From contig JAYGXS010000005.1 in NCBI GenBank assembly GCA_036362985.1, positions 11,137,853-11,201,852 on the forward strand: a DNA stretch of 64,000 nucleotides, read 5' to 3'. How positions within the stretch are numbered: the first letter of the stretch is position 1; the number at the start of each line of letters is the position of its first letter. The translations under genes were made by a program, and so were the position numbers. Below the pieces are notes generated by a model. It was not told the origin of the DNA, searched no databases, and worked only from the letters and a program-made list of their open reading frames with translations. The stretch is from Ligula intestinalis (Eukaryota > Platyhelminthes > Cestoda > Diphyllobothriidea > Diphyllobothriidae). Shown piece after piece: positions 22,201-31,423 of this stretch.

Positions 22201-24294
22201 TGAAAGTACGCCACGACTGAATGTTTTGTTGGCGTAAACATGTTTTAAACATACGACTTAGTCCAAAACGACCAAACTTTTTAAGCCTACTTTTCTTACT
22301 CTAAAAATATTTGATAATCGCCTATCTTGAATGAATTGTGGATAAAACTGTTCAGTAGCCTTACAACACAACCATTGAGAGCAGACGGAGTCTACAAGAT
22401 AAAGCGTTATTGTGGAGAAGAGGGAAAATCTTACTTCGGGAAATACTTCCTTCGCGGCATCAGCCTGAACAGAGACCCGATAGGACATGATGAACTCCTC
22501 TGCATGCCATGAGAGTGGGTGCTTCACGAGGGCTTCCATAAGACTCAGCCAACTTTCGTACTGTAGCACAAATTAAGAACAGCACAAAGTAAAACCAACC
22601 CATACATGTAACCTGGCAAAAATCTGCACAGTTCCCACATACCTTTAAAACAAAAAGTTACTAGCAATTAAATGCATCATTCGTTTGAATAAAAACAAGC
22701 GCAAATTACGGAAAGGAAAAAAGTCAATGACTGCAGGCAGGAAACACTACCATGTTGTCTTTTATTGGCTCCAACAACTTTTTGCTCAGTTTGTCTTGAC
22801 TAAGCCATTCACTCGAGGCCAGTATCCTAAAAACGGAACGTCACGGCAAAAAGCGGTGGTTTAGGTGCAGTAAATATAATAAAGTTTTGAAGCTGAAGCA
22901 TTCAAAAATGATCGATATTTGCAGGTACAACAAATGCAGAGCGGTGACAAATTAAACGCACAGATTTTATTTCAAGGAAGTCTATAAATACTAGGTTAAG
23001 CGACTATCGATTGTTAGGTGTCAATACAAAATTGTTACCAATAGCAAAATACCGCATTGCAGGTGGTCGAATAGCTTAAAGGAATGGCATCTAAACGCCG
23101 GTTGCTCAACTTGAAGTGACCAAGTCGGCTGCGATAGTCAAGAAGTTTGCATTGGTTACGAAGTCAAATTTTGAAACCAAAAAGCAGAGTCAGTTGAGAC
23201 GATTTAGCAAATGCGCGCATCAGAATAGGAATAGATAGGCGTTTTTTAGTAAAATAAGCGTGGAGAGTACCGAGGACTGCGTCGAAATTTTTAAACGTCA
23301 CATTTATGAGCGGACCTTGTTATAAATTCAGTTTCATTCTTTTGATTTATGGGGTTAGTCCGTAAATGAATCCTCAAAGGTTTCAAATATATAAGCACGA
23401 ATATCCTCCCACCTCGCACGCAGCCGATAATTACAGGAAGCAAGTTCGGACGGGCAACGAAACTAAGACTGAAAGACTCTAGAGGTATTAATTAACAAAA
23501 CTGTTTTAAGATTTTACTAGCCGACATGTGATGCAACACAAACTAGGTCAGTTTATTCTTGAGGCGACAGCTTTTGGTAGATACGCACTAACATACCACA
23601 GAATTTTCGTTCACCTTTGCCACAATCATGAACCAAGTAAATGTATGTTGATCTCAATCCTCGTAAACCTGCTGGTTTTATTTACTGACGAGTGAAGGTT
23701 TATCAGCGATACAAACGTTCGGTCAAACCGATTAGCTAGTAAACTGAATGGATTCGACTGGATTCTTGAAAATTTCAAGAAATAGTGACGGAAGCAAAAG
23801 ATAGCATGAACAGTAAATGGACTTGCAATTGCTTTGGATTTTTGAAGGCAGAGAAGTCACGCTCGATATAACCGCGATCTAATTTGAGGTTCAGATCTTC
23901 ATATAGGCAAGTTGCTTTCTAAAGATTAGACAGAAATTTTGCAACGAACATGCATAAGTTCGTAGAAAGCTGGCTTTCCAGTATAGTACAGGTCATGAAA
24001 GGGTCTTCCAGTTTTATCAAATTGGATTTCTATAAGCGTTAATTCAACAACTGGGCAGTTTACTTTTCTTTTCTGGATATATTTCTTCGGGAGGCTAAAA
24101 ATATTAAATGAGAGGAAAGGGTCTAACTTTGAGTTTCGGACGTGCTCTCAGGCTTCCTAGAGCAGAAGGAAAGAAATAGCGTATAGCCTCATCAATTTGT
24201 GATTGGTCGAAGGTAGCTGGATCCTGACCCATCATTCGAGCAAGGTATCTTCGTCCACGTTCGTACTTATTTCGCTCTTCTTCTAGCATATTTT
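16039..24294 (-). CDS. MRPS9: Mitochondrial ribosomal protein uS9m (MRPS9), spliced gene, N-terminus missing
   Basis: This is the only convincing host gene. It encodes the mitochondrial small-subunit protein uS9m, which sits in the head of the 28S mitoribosomal subunit with its basic tail reaching toward the decoding site. Eight exons join with consistent phases: 24294-24128, 24094-24064, 24029-23950, 23918-23812, 22826-22751, 22560-22435, 20018-19832 and 16268-16039, about 333 residues in all. Conserved family words occur in order: [52 protein letters not shown], and the C-terminal [19 protein letters not shown] and [12 protein letters not shown]. Animal uS9m is usually near 400 residues, so roughly the first 60, with the mitochondrial targeting peptide, are unaccounted for. 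Upstream introns are 31-34 nt and downstream ones 2.4 and 3.6 kb. No AATAAA is seen just after the stop. Confidence 0.9.
16905..17110. repeat. TTTAGT-rich low-complexity tract in the MRPS9 intron
   Basis: Degenerate TTTAGT/TTTTAG units recur about twenty times over 200 nt (for example TTTAGTTTAGTTTAGT variants near 17050). On the transcribed strand this is an A-rich ACTAAA repeat. It looks like an old simple repeat, not a telomere array. Confidence 0.75.
18106..18636 (-). other. 176-codon open frame in the MRPS9 intron, unrecognised
   Basis: This is a long frame for the local base content, Leu/Ser/Val/Arg-rich, with one hydrophobic stretch near residues 24-56. No family signature is visible, and the antisense neighbours look random. 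It may be a chance frame or an unknown repeat. Confidence 0.2.
18835..19237 (-). repeat. tRNA-derived SINE with internal hairpin
   Basis: On the minus strand, CCCGTGGCTCAATGGGAAAG (A box region) and GTGTTCGAGTCCC (B box, plus positions 19171-19183) form a clear tRNA-like head. It is followed by the family body motif with GGCTTATCATTCGTCATCAGCC (split by one unit). Further on, CCAGGTATTGTGGCATCT at about 18876 and AGATGCCGCAATACCTGG at about 18946 form an 18-bp hairpin stem. It lies in the large MRPS9 intron, same strand as the gene. Confidence 0.75.
19306..19639. mobile_element. 334-bp MITE with terminal inverted repeats
   Basis: The left end CAGTAGTTGCCAGTTACTAA and GCCCAC is mirrored by the right end GTGGGCTTAATAACCGGCAA and CTACTG. 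Sub-terminal copies of GGGCTTAATA-GCGG and GGGC follow inside each end. No coding frame is credible. The CAGT start and the TA right of the element resemble Tc1/mariner-type elements, but the left flank reads TC and not TA, so the superfamily is uncertain. It is inserted in the MRPS9 intron. Confidence 0.7.
19832..20018 (-). CDS. MRPS9: MRPS9 exon G (start of the uS9 core)
   Basis: A strong polypyrimidine acceptor (TTGTTTTTTTTCGTAG) and a GTTAGT donor bound 187 nt. It enters in phase 0 and leaves after the first base of a Gly codon. It encodes [24 protein letters not shown] and [11 protein letters not shown], equal to the KRKTAKAEA, G.G.I.VNG and REQLMFP blocks of uS9m. Confidence 0.92.
20019..21040. 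other. MRPS9 intron, no other feature seen
   Basis: This is part of the 2416-nt intron between exons F and G. No recognisable repeat or frame. Confidence 0.5.
21041..21440 (-). pseudogene. RTE-2 C-terminal fragment in the MRPS9 intron
   Basis: The segment AGTGGCCTGAGATATTCTGA, then CCCCAAGGTGTATAAAACTG and TCTACTTTTTTAAGG, matches in order the RTE-2 copy at 61573-61945. One frame gives LRWFVYLL and PHEL, the family's post-RT words RWFG and PPHEL. It is frameshifted and short. Confidence 0.6.
21441..22434. other. MRPS9 intron, no other feature seen
   Basis: A C-rich patch (CCCCCCACCCCCTCCCC at about 21481) and an AATAATTT run near 21570 are the only structures noted. Confidence 0.5.
22435..22560 (-). 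CDS. MRPS9: MRPS9 exon F
   Basis: Acceptor TTTGTGCTACAG, consensus donor GTAAGA. Exactly 42 codons in phase 0 at both ends run through [20 protein letters not shown] and KEVFPE. They match the family pattern of a short helix pair before the uS9 core. Confidence 0.82.
22751..22826 (-). CDS. MRPS9: MRPS9 exon E
   Basis: Acceptor TTTTTAG, donor GTAGTG. One nucleotide completes a codon, then exactly 25 codons ([18 protein letters not shown] and on) correspond to the IGSRWLIKEEL region of vertebrate uS9m. Confidence 0.8.
23812..23918 (-). CDS. MRPS9: MRPS9 exon D (tentative)
   Basis: A 31-nt intron ending CTAATCTTTAG precedes 35 open codons (starting [13 protein letters not shown]) plus two nucleotides. 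The phase agrees with the next exon if the donor is the weak GTTCAT. The residues are not conserved enough to be sure, so the 3' end of this exon is uncertain. Confidence 0.5.
23950..24029 (-). CDS. MRPS9: MRPS9 exon C
   Basis: Acceptor GCTTATAG; two nucleotides complete a lysine codon, then 26 codons include [20 protein letters not shown], the most conserved block of the metazoan extension. The donor GTTCGT is non-consensus after the GT. Confidence 0.88.
24064..24094 (-). CDS. MRPS9: MRPS9 exon B (31-nt micro-exon)
   Basis: Acceptor TATTTTTAG, donor GTAAAC. It encodes [10 protein letters not shown] plus one nucleotide, matching the family word HPEQIFP. It is flanked by a 33-nt intron upstream and a 34-nt intron downstream. 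Reading through the latter gives a stop after six codons, which supports the intron. Confidence 0.8.
24128..24294 (-). CDS. MRPS9: MRPS9 exon A (first visible)
   Basis: An acceptor TTTTTTAG precedes the exon and a GTTAGA donor follows it. The exon starts two nucleotides into a codon, then 55 codons run through [35 protein letters not shown] and RARPKLK, all typical of the uS9m N-terminal extension. An ATG lies six nucleotides into the exon, so it could be a spliced-leader acceptor with a start codon, but that would leave no targeting peptide. Confidence 0.88.
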
Positions 24295-25340
24295 CTAAAA
24301 AATATATTGGAACTCAAGCACCAATAACCATAAGCTTGCACATTCTGCAAGTAAAATTCTATTGAAGATGTCATAGCATCACTCTTGGTTTTTTCGCCTC
24401 CAGACGAAACCGAAAATCCGCCAATAAACTGTTGTACATGTTTAATATTTCAAACGATCTTTACATGTTTTTGGACATTAAGTGTCTCCGGAATCTTTGT
24501 AAAAATGATTCGACGCGCCAAGCCTCTGAGCATATTCTATTCTGACACTACACGCTATGTTACAATCCACCACGGACACCTAGAACCTGGTATAATTCCT
24601 TCGACCCGGCTGACTTATGGTAAAGTAAAAGCAAACATTGAACCTACCCTTTTTGACAATGTTTGTTTTTTGACTAAATACGTTTTTCTTCCTCACAGTA
24701 CGAACTAACATAATGTTCGTTTACTTTTTGCATGATGGGATTTAATTTTTTGCCAATGCCCAATGGGGAAGAAAAAACGCCTTGTCATGTTGTACTGGTG
24801 CATTTAGCGTTCCTGGGGCGGGCAAGCTGGGCAAGTCGGATAAAGGCTGCCGCAGTTTTATAACATACGGCACATTATCGTACGTCCATGTAGGCTTCTG
24901 TTATAACTCAACGGGTGATGTAGGATAAGAAATGTCGGTTCGGGAAACAAGCACTTAGTTGTCAGCCTGCCAAAACTCATGTTTCCTTCTTTTATCAAGA
25001 TCGCATTGTTTATTTAAAGTCCTAAGTGCTTCAGTACTATCCAGTCTAGTGCATTCAAATATTGAAGAGTTGTCTAGACTACTCTGCCCGATAACCAGTC
25101 GGTCGTGCATCACCCGTATCGTGCGTGAATATACCCTCGCAGGAAAATTTCGAAAGCTTAACCAGAACACTACATGTGTTGGGTCTTAGGGCACTTGCTG
25201 CTTGACTCCCTGAGTTAACGCGTGCATTTCCCTGATAACAAAGAACGCTGACTCTAATTTAGATCATCGTCATTTAATCGTATCTGAAATTTGATTGGTT
25301 GTCACTGAGCATACTAAATGCGTCAATTAAGGTGTGACTG
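24295..25340. other. Region upstream of MRPS9, promoter and N-terminal exon not located
   Basis: No convincing first exon with a targeting peptide is visible. A minus-strand open stretch at 25170-24955 begins after a GTG and is Arg-rich, but it has no donor that would join exon A in phase. It separates MRPS9 from the divergent Tnp2-like relic. Confidence 0.4.
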
Positions 25341-25532
25341 TCCTTATTGGCTGATCACTTGGACGCAGATTGCTGCCGTGCGCATCGCCAAGCTCATGTG
25401 CGCGATGTAAGCTGGCATCATTCCGTCTTGTGCAGAGCCGTTGAACGCACGCATAACTGTTTTGTTAACACTGTTTCCCCTTTTTTCTGTACACTAGATA
25501 ATTTGTGCTTTCATTTTAGTATGTGGCATCAC

Positions 25533-27742
25533 ATGTCAAAGAGGTCGTTCCAGATACGTGTTGCTCGTTCGGTTCAACAAGATTTACGTGAAATTGCCAA
25601 TAATGTGAGGAGAATGTACCCCTTCGACTCAGCGGACTCAACGTTGCCATCTTAAAGTTTTTGTCGATCGACTCCGAATTCTATTCATTCGATGAAGAGA
25701 TGAGTTACTTGTGCGTGCCTTCGAACACGGAGTCTGATGTGTCTATCCATTTTGAATAGGAGCTTACACGTGCAAGCTCCTCTTCAAAAGAGGGGCCAAG
25801 CGTAAGAGAGGCGCCGAGCATAAGGGATGCCCTGCATTCGTGGGCAGTAGGCTTGTACATACGTCACATTTATTTGAGCAATCTTCTCAAGATCCTTAGA
25901 TGACTGGCACCAGAGTTACCATTAGATGCTTGAAAGTTGCTGCGTGGGTTGAGCAAAGTGTTAACGATTATGGCTATGGGCACCGGTGAATTCGTCCACG
26001 TAGGACTTGTGAAGTAATTGACGGAGCACTTACAAGTAGCTTCCAAGCATGTTATAGGCGGTGAAATTATTACTTATTTAGCTATTGATGGATTACCTCT
26101 ACATAGAAAAAAATAAACGTTGCTTTTAGCCTATTCTAGGTAGAATTATGCAACCAATTATCAGTAAGGTATTCGTTGTAGGCCTTTTTTGCAGCTACGC
26201 GAAGCCCTCTGATTTGCATGCATTTTGTAGACTGCTAACGCGGGAGTTATTATCTCTGGCTAGGTCTGGTTTGTGAGTTGATGGACTTGACCGGACGCTC
26301 CAGTTCCGTCTAGCTGCTATAATTTGCGATGCACCAGTTAGGGCTTATGTGAAGCAAATAAAAAATGTTGGTGCCTATAATGGTTGTGAAAGGTGCAAGG
26401 TTAAAGGTGAGCATTTCACTTAACTAGTTTATAATTAAGTGTCGGCGCCTCTTCGGACGAATGAAGAGCTCTTATCCGCTACCGCTGATGTCGCAGTGGC
26501 ATGTCACCGCATTGGCACTTTCCCACTGCTTGCTTGTAAGATAGGAATGATAAGTGCTTTTCCCCTTGACCTTTTGCATTGCGTTTACCTTAGCGTAATG
26601 CGTAGGCTCATAGACTTGTAGCTTATAAGCCCTAGGGAACACGTTTTTAATTTGTCAGATGTATCTGTGAGTATAGTAAATGAAAGTTTAAAAGGTCTTA
26701 ACGCGTACCTGCTACGGCAGTTTTCATAGCGTGTCAGGTCTATCAGTAATTATGAGCGATAATAATATAACAATAATCATAATTTGTATATTTAAGGCCG
26801 AAGGGGCCCTGTCGTTACAAATTTAGTGCTATCATGAAAATACAAATAATAATGATTAACAGTGAACTCTTATAGAATAATTGTCATCAGCAGTAAAAAA
26901 ACTCCTTAATCGGTAGATGAGTTCAGCTGGTCACCGATTTCCAAAAAACTATAGGAGAAAAAATTGCCTTTATAGGTAACAGGGTTTGATGTGGTTAGAT
27001 AGGGACCTGATGTTGAGGGTTTGGGACGTTTATGGTCATGAAAAATTATTATATATGGTTGAGTTAAGAAGGGGTCATCCGAGACAACAGAAGACATAAG
27101 AAGTCAAGGCAAAATCACCGAGATGCGACCCACCTAACTCCAGAGCCCATCGAAAAGTTTGCGATACCCATTAATAGCGACCTCGAAAACCACAGCGAAT
27201 GTTACAAACACGGAGAAGAGTTCCCAGCCCTTTGAAAAGGGACGGAACTACGTCAGTTTCTGCTTGACACAGGTATAGTAGTCCTACGTGGGATGCTTCC
27301 AAAGAAATATTGGAAGCATTTTCTCTTATTGTTCACAGCTATACGCTGTCTCGTTCGCCCACAATCGTGCAAAGGTTCGGTGCCGTTCACTCAGACATTG
27401 CTGAAAATGTTTGTTGAGAATTTCGCCGACTTATATGGTATAACCCAAATGATGTACAATGTTCACAGCATTCTTCACCTACCGGAAGATGTGACACGAC
27501 ATTGTCTACTTGATAGCTTCTCCGCCTTCCCCTTTGAAAGCTTCTTAGGGCAACTGAAAGAGATGCTTACAAAACCGCCGCAGCCACAGCCGCAAGTAGC
27601 GAATAGATTAAGCGAGAGGCCGACAGAAGAGTGCGAGTTATTCGGCAAATCAGCAGGCTGTGTGCCCTTATATGGAGGCAGGCCGCCTGCTATGATTCAT
27701 AGCAGGCGGCTGCTACATCAAGCCCAAGCCCTCAACTGAAAA
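25533..27742 (+). pseudogene. Tnp2/CACTA-like transposase relic, split by a LINE insertion
   Basis: Scattered frames on one strand follow the order of a widespread animal transposase-like protein that I associate with the Tnp2/CACTA group. They are an N-terminal MSKRSFQIRVARS (25533), SIRDALHSWAV near 25825, GGEIITYLAIDGLPLHRK near 26060, then CDAPVRAYVKQIKN and YNGCERCKVKGEHF (26325-26420). Then come APLRTNEE, FPLDLLHCVYLSVMRRLIDL (to 26621), a gap filled by foreign DNA (26757-27233), and ELRQFLLDTGIVVLRGMLPK, MYNVHSILHLPEDV and LDSFSAFPFESFLGQL (27240-27570). Such proteins are presumed to bind ends and cut DNA. Stops and frameshifts before 26300 show it is dead. Terminal repeats were not found. 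Confidence 0.75.
26757..27233 (-). mobile_element. LINE-A 3'-end insertion (5'-truncated)
   Basis: It starts with an AAT-rich tail followed by the family 3' terminus (TTTAAGGCC, GGGGCCCTGTCGTTACAAA). It runs in parallel with 30914-31350 and with the reverse complement of 37180-37622. It ends at about 27233, where the host transposase frame resumes with AAAGGGACGGAACTACGTCA. It is a 5'-truncated retrotransposition product. Confidence 0.85.
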
Positions 27743-27965
27743 AATCTTCAAGCCAAGTCTTCATTTTGGTTGCAAGGTCCTGTCTGCTTAGAAATTCATA
27801 AGTATACCCCGATTTTTACGATCAGCCTTTATTCTTTATAACTCAAATGGTTAAATAAAAGCATGAACGAAAATTAACTGCTAGTAGCTAGGTTAAGGGG
27901 TATAATGAATTTAGTTTAGCATTCATCCTGAGACATTTGACAGTTATTTGCGTCGCCAAAGTTCT

Positions 27966-28404
27966 GTGGCGACCTCTTATTCTGAGACATTTGTATTATG
28001 TTCTATTGTTACGGTGGACCTATTATGCGATTTTTGGTTATGAATAGGGAGCTCAAGGGCGAAATCCTTCTTTCTTTAATAAAGTGACTTAAATTGACTT
28101 GACTGAAAGTGCCTCACATGCCTGTGAGGCATGACCCGAATGTCTAGCTTTCGTGCATACCTGTCCGTGGGCGCTAGATGGTCAAACATCCGATTAAGGT
28201 CACTGAATCGTCTGGCCAACTGGCGGAACACTGACAAAGGGACCTTAAATGTGGTGACTGCTTATTTTCAGACAATTTCGTGACCTTAATCGGAAGTTTG
28301 AACGTCTAGCGCCCACGGACCAGTATGCACGAAAGCTAGTCATTCGGGTCATGCCCCACAGGCATGTGAGCAAAGCATGCCTTACAATAAGAGGGCGCCA
28401 CAGT
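27966..28404. repeat. Interrupted inverted repeat (89-bp arms, extended ends)
   Basis: 28114-28202 is mirrored by 28281-28369 with about 90 percent agreement (TGACCTTAATCGG, TCTAGCGCCCACGGAC, CATTCGGGTCATGCC), leaving a 78-nt spacer. The mirror continues on the outside: CTGTGGCGACCTCTTATT at 27967 pairs with AATAAGAGGGCGCCACAG at 28387. About 128 nt, related to the long-TIR family at 45570 and 46240, separate the outer piece from the left arm. Confidence 0.75.
27985..28100. repeat. Fragment of the long-TIR family
   Basis: TTTTTGGTTATGAATAGGGA, GGCGAAATCCTTCTT and TTTAATAAAGTGACTTA match the TIRs at 45540-45590 and 46230-46300. Confidence 0.6.
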
Positions 28405-28950
28405 TCGCAGCTTGACGTGATATGGAGCCCAGTCATGCAGGACCAATCTGTCTATCGTACGATTCATGCAATTTTAAGTCCAGTCTATTAATCGACCTTT
28501 GCCCATATTTTTGGACACAAGACCGCTGCGCTGGCTTATCGAGCGTGACGTTGATTGTGGCATAATTTTTTAAAGCCTTAGGTGTGGGCGCAGCTGCCTT
28601 ACGTGTAGCGAAGGAGACAAAGATCTTTGTCGCAATCAAGGTCATGTTTGATCCACCTCTAGACAGCGCAGGCTGGGGCCTAGGCCTGCTATTTACCTTT
28701 GCAGTTTAACTCAAGCTAAGTTAATTTATGCGGACAGAGCGTTCCTTTAATAAGAATTATTGTGTCTCGCCCTCGTGGCCGTACAACGTCCTTACCCTTG
28801 GTCGAGCATGACCTACACGTACGTAAAATAAAACCAAATTGGTTGATTAATCTGTAGTTAAAGATAAAGTTACAAATTCGGTTTTATTGTATAGTGTTTG
28901 CTGGGGTTGCGTAGCTATGGCACCATATTATTTTCCCTTTTTACACACGG

Positions 28951-28974
28951 AATGTGCCTTACGTAAGGCACATT
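28951..28974. repeat. 24-nt perfect palindrome
   Basis: Each half is AATGTGCCTTAC and its reverse complement. It could be a protein-binding site or a chance hairpin; no nearby gene gives it meaning. Confidence 0.6.
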
Positions 28975-29267
28975 GCGTTACATTATCTTTTTCTGCTACC
29001 CAGCATTGATTATAGTTATCTTTAGACGAACATCCACAAGCAGGCCCATCAATGCAACCATGAAACGGTCCATTACTATGCGCATTTATTTTAGCGAAAC
29101 AGTTCCTTATACGTACTTAACCAAGTTTTTTCTATTGCTAGTTTTTGTACACTTCTGCAGGTTAATACTTTTATTGAATAAAAAATCGCATGCGTAAACA
29201 GTTTCATTGAGTTACTCTTCTTCCGTGATTATTGTAGTAGGTGGACGGGAAACATGTAGATCGACCC

Positions 29268-29290
29268 AACCCCTGCTGCAGGGGTTGGCT
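29268..29290. repeat. GC-rich perfect hairpin
   Basis: CCAACCCCTG then CTGCAGGGGTTGG forms a stem with almost no loop, flanked by further partial pairing (GATCGA and CGATTG). Function unknown. Confidence 0.55.
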
Positions 29291-30189
29291 CGATTGACAA
29301 ACGAGATTCGAATTTCCAGGCACCGATTAAAGGTCGATCCTAGGCCCGACTCTATGCCGATCATCGGCACCAATTCTATGTAGATATGCACGACAAACTC
29401 GACATTGATTCGTCTTACATTAATCGTCACCTCTACTTAGATTCGGCGTAGAATCGGCACCAAATTGTTATTAGGGTCTATGGCCGGTCCAGCTGGCCGT
29501 ACAAGGCATGTTTGCGTCTTCTGTTCGCATTGCCCGGTGATTGTGCAACGCTTCTCTTATCTTCAGCTAATTCCGAGGTATTTTGTTCTTTATTAGCATA
29601 ATAGGGCGTTCAAAAATTGTTTTCTTTATTTTGTAGACGCTTCTCTGCTTTCTTAGTTATCAGCCGGATACGTCTCACAATTTCACACTATCAGTTTTCT
29701 CTTGCTCTATTTGTCAGTTAGATGATAAATTCACTTGCGTGCATTGCAGACTATAGTAATTATTATTATTTTTCGCTGAACAGCGCTAATTGATCCAAAT
29801 TCTGCCAATCCGTATGCTGTTCCTTCCGTATGAGATGCATACACCTCCAGGGCACGTAGTTGTTTAAATGGTCATCAATCCCGACGAATTTATTTAAATT
29901 TCCTTAAGATAAATCAACCCGTAGATTACTCAGACTGGATTTTAGTGTTTACCCATTTTAATATAATCTGCCAGAGAGTCTTTATAATAAGTCGCTAACC
30001 ACTCATTCAAACTTTAATTATAATGGCTGCATCCCGTGGTTTAATTACTGGGGTTCAAAGTAAAAGCAGGTATTACCACGACGACGGTCTGTTTCCTCTA
30101 AATTCCAATCGTGTATTTAAAATAAAGGAAAACTGATTCAGTATATATGTGGGAGATAAGCCAGTTTCTACGAACATATATATATAGTG

Positions 30190-30913
30190 AAAAATAAGCA
30201 GGGGAAACTTTACTTACTCCTGTGGAACAGTTTATACTGGTTGCACGAGCCTGCACAAAGCAGAGGCTATTTTACTGTCATCTCGCAGTAAAAATCCGCC
30301 CATTTTAGTCAAGCTATTTTCACCCATTGAAATAGACGCCATTTTTAAACAGCAAGAGCTAGTTTCCAAATATCTGAGAAATGCAATGTATTTCCTCTGT
30401 CATGATGTCACTCCAATGGAGCGAAGAATAGCGTCAAGTTCTTCGAATAAAATATTACATTCACCGCAACCGGCTCAAGTTCCTGGTCGTAGCCCTAGGA
30501 AGCCTAGCGAGCCATGTACTATTATTCCTGGAAAACCTAGATTACTGCTCCCAAGTACAGCAACTATCTCATCCCCCTCAAGTCACAAGACATCCCCGTC
30601 TGCTTCCAAATTCGATGCTTCCTCAATTGCCATAGCTAATAATTTTGGTAGCCCTCCTAAAAATTCCGAAATGCCCTCTACGTCAGGTAGACCAACAGCT
30701 TCGATACTCGATCAGAGTCCTCCCAAAACTTCGATTAAATCACCCAATTTAGGTCGTTGAAAGGGTGGGATCCGGAACTCAACCGCAATCATGCAGCCTT
30801 CCCAAACACTAACTAAGCCTTTACAACAGGAAGCTAACAAACATATAGGTTACCCTACTTATCACAATTATCATACTGGGCCAGGTTTCCCACCGCTTAC
30901 TGCTCATAGTTAC
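30190..30913 (+). pseudogene. LINE-A copy B, ORF1 (5' part)
   Basis: An open frame from about 30190 to 30760 runs through YSCGTVYTGC, NPPILVKLFSPIEIDAIF, the methionine at 30386 and a Ser/Pro/Thr-rich tract. After a frameshift it continues as a Pro/Tyr/His-rich region (TYHNYHTGPGFPPL) to 30913. There another element interrupts it, and the same composition resumes at 34081. This is the nucleic-acid-binding ORF1 expected before a CR1-type ORF2. The start codon of the true ORF1 is not visible; an in-frame TGA lies just upstream, so the element may be 5'-truncated. Confidence 0.7.
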
Positions 30914-31423
30914 TAATAATAATAATAATTTGTATATTTAAGGCCCAAGGGGCCCTGTCGTTACAAACTTAGTGCTATCGTGAAAATAAAAATAATAATG
31001 ATAAGCAGTGAACTCTTATAAAATAATTGTCATCGGCAGTAAAAAAAACTCCTAGATCGGTGGATGAGTTCAGCGGGCCGCCGAGTTCAAAAAAACTTTA
31101 GGAGAAAAAACTGCCTTAATAGGTAAAAGGGTTTGATGTGGTTAGATTGGGACCTGATGTTCAGGGTTCGGGACTTTTACGGTCATGGGAAAAAATAATA
31201 GATCGTTGAGTTAGGAAGGGGTCATCCGGAAGGCAGGAGAAGGCAGTAGAAGTCAAGGTAACATCATCGAGTTGCGACCCACCAGATTCCAGAGCCAATC
31301 GCGAAGACCACAGCGAAGGTTGCAAAAACGGAGAAGAATTCGCAGCCCTTGGAAGTGATGCTTGACTCTGCAGAGGGAAATGCTAACATATTTAGAAACA
31401 ATTTTAGTATCCTGGGAAGAGCT

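Larger units (their letters stand above)
28405..30185. other. Non-coding stretch with two small perfect palindromes
   Basis: A 24-nt perfect palindrome centred on TTACGTAA lies at 28951-28974. A GC-rich one centred on CTGCTGCAG, with stem CCAACCCC, lies at about 29268-29290. No gene family is recognisable. Confidence 0.5.

Noticed and set aside
24955..25170. First exon of MRPS9 with an Arg-rich targeting-like start
   Set aside because: It begins at GTG, not ATG, and no donor in it joins exon A in phase; kept only as a question.
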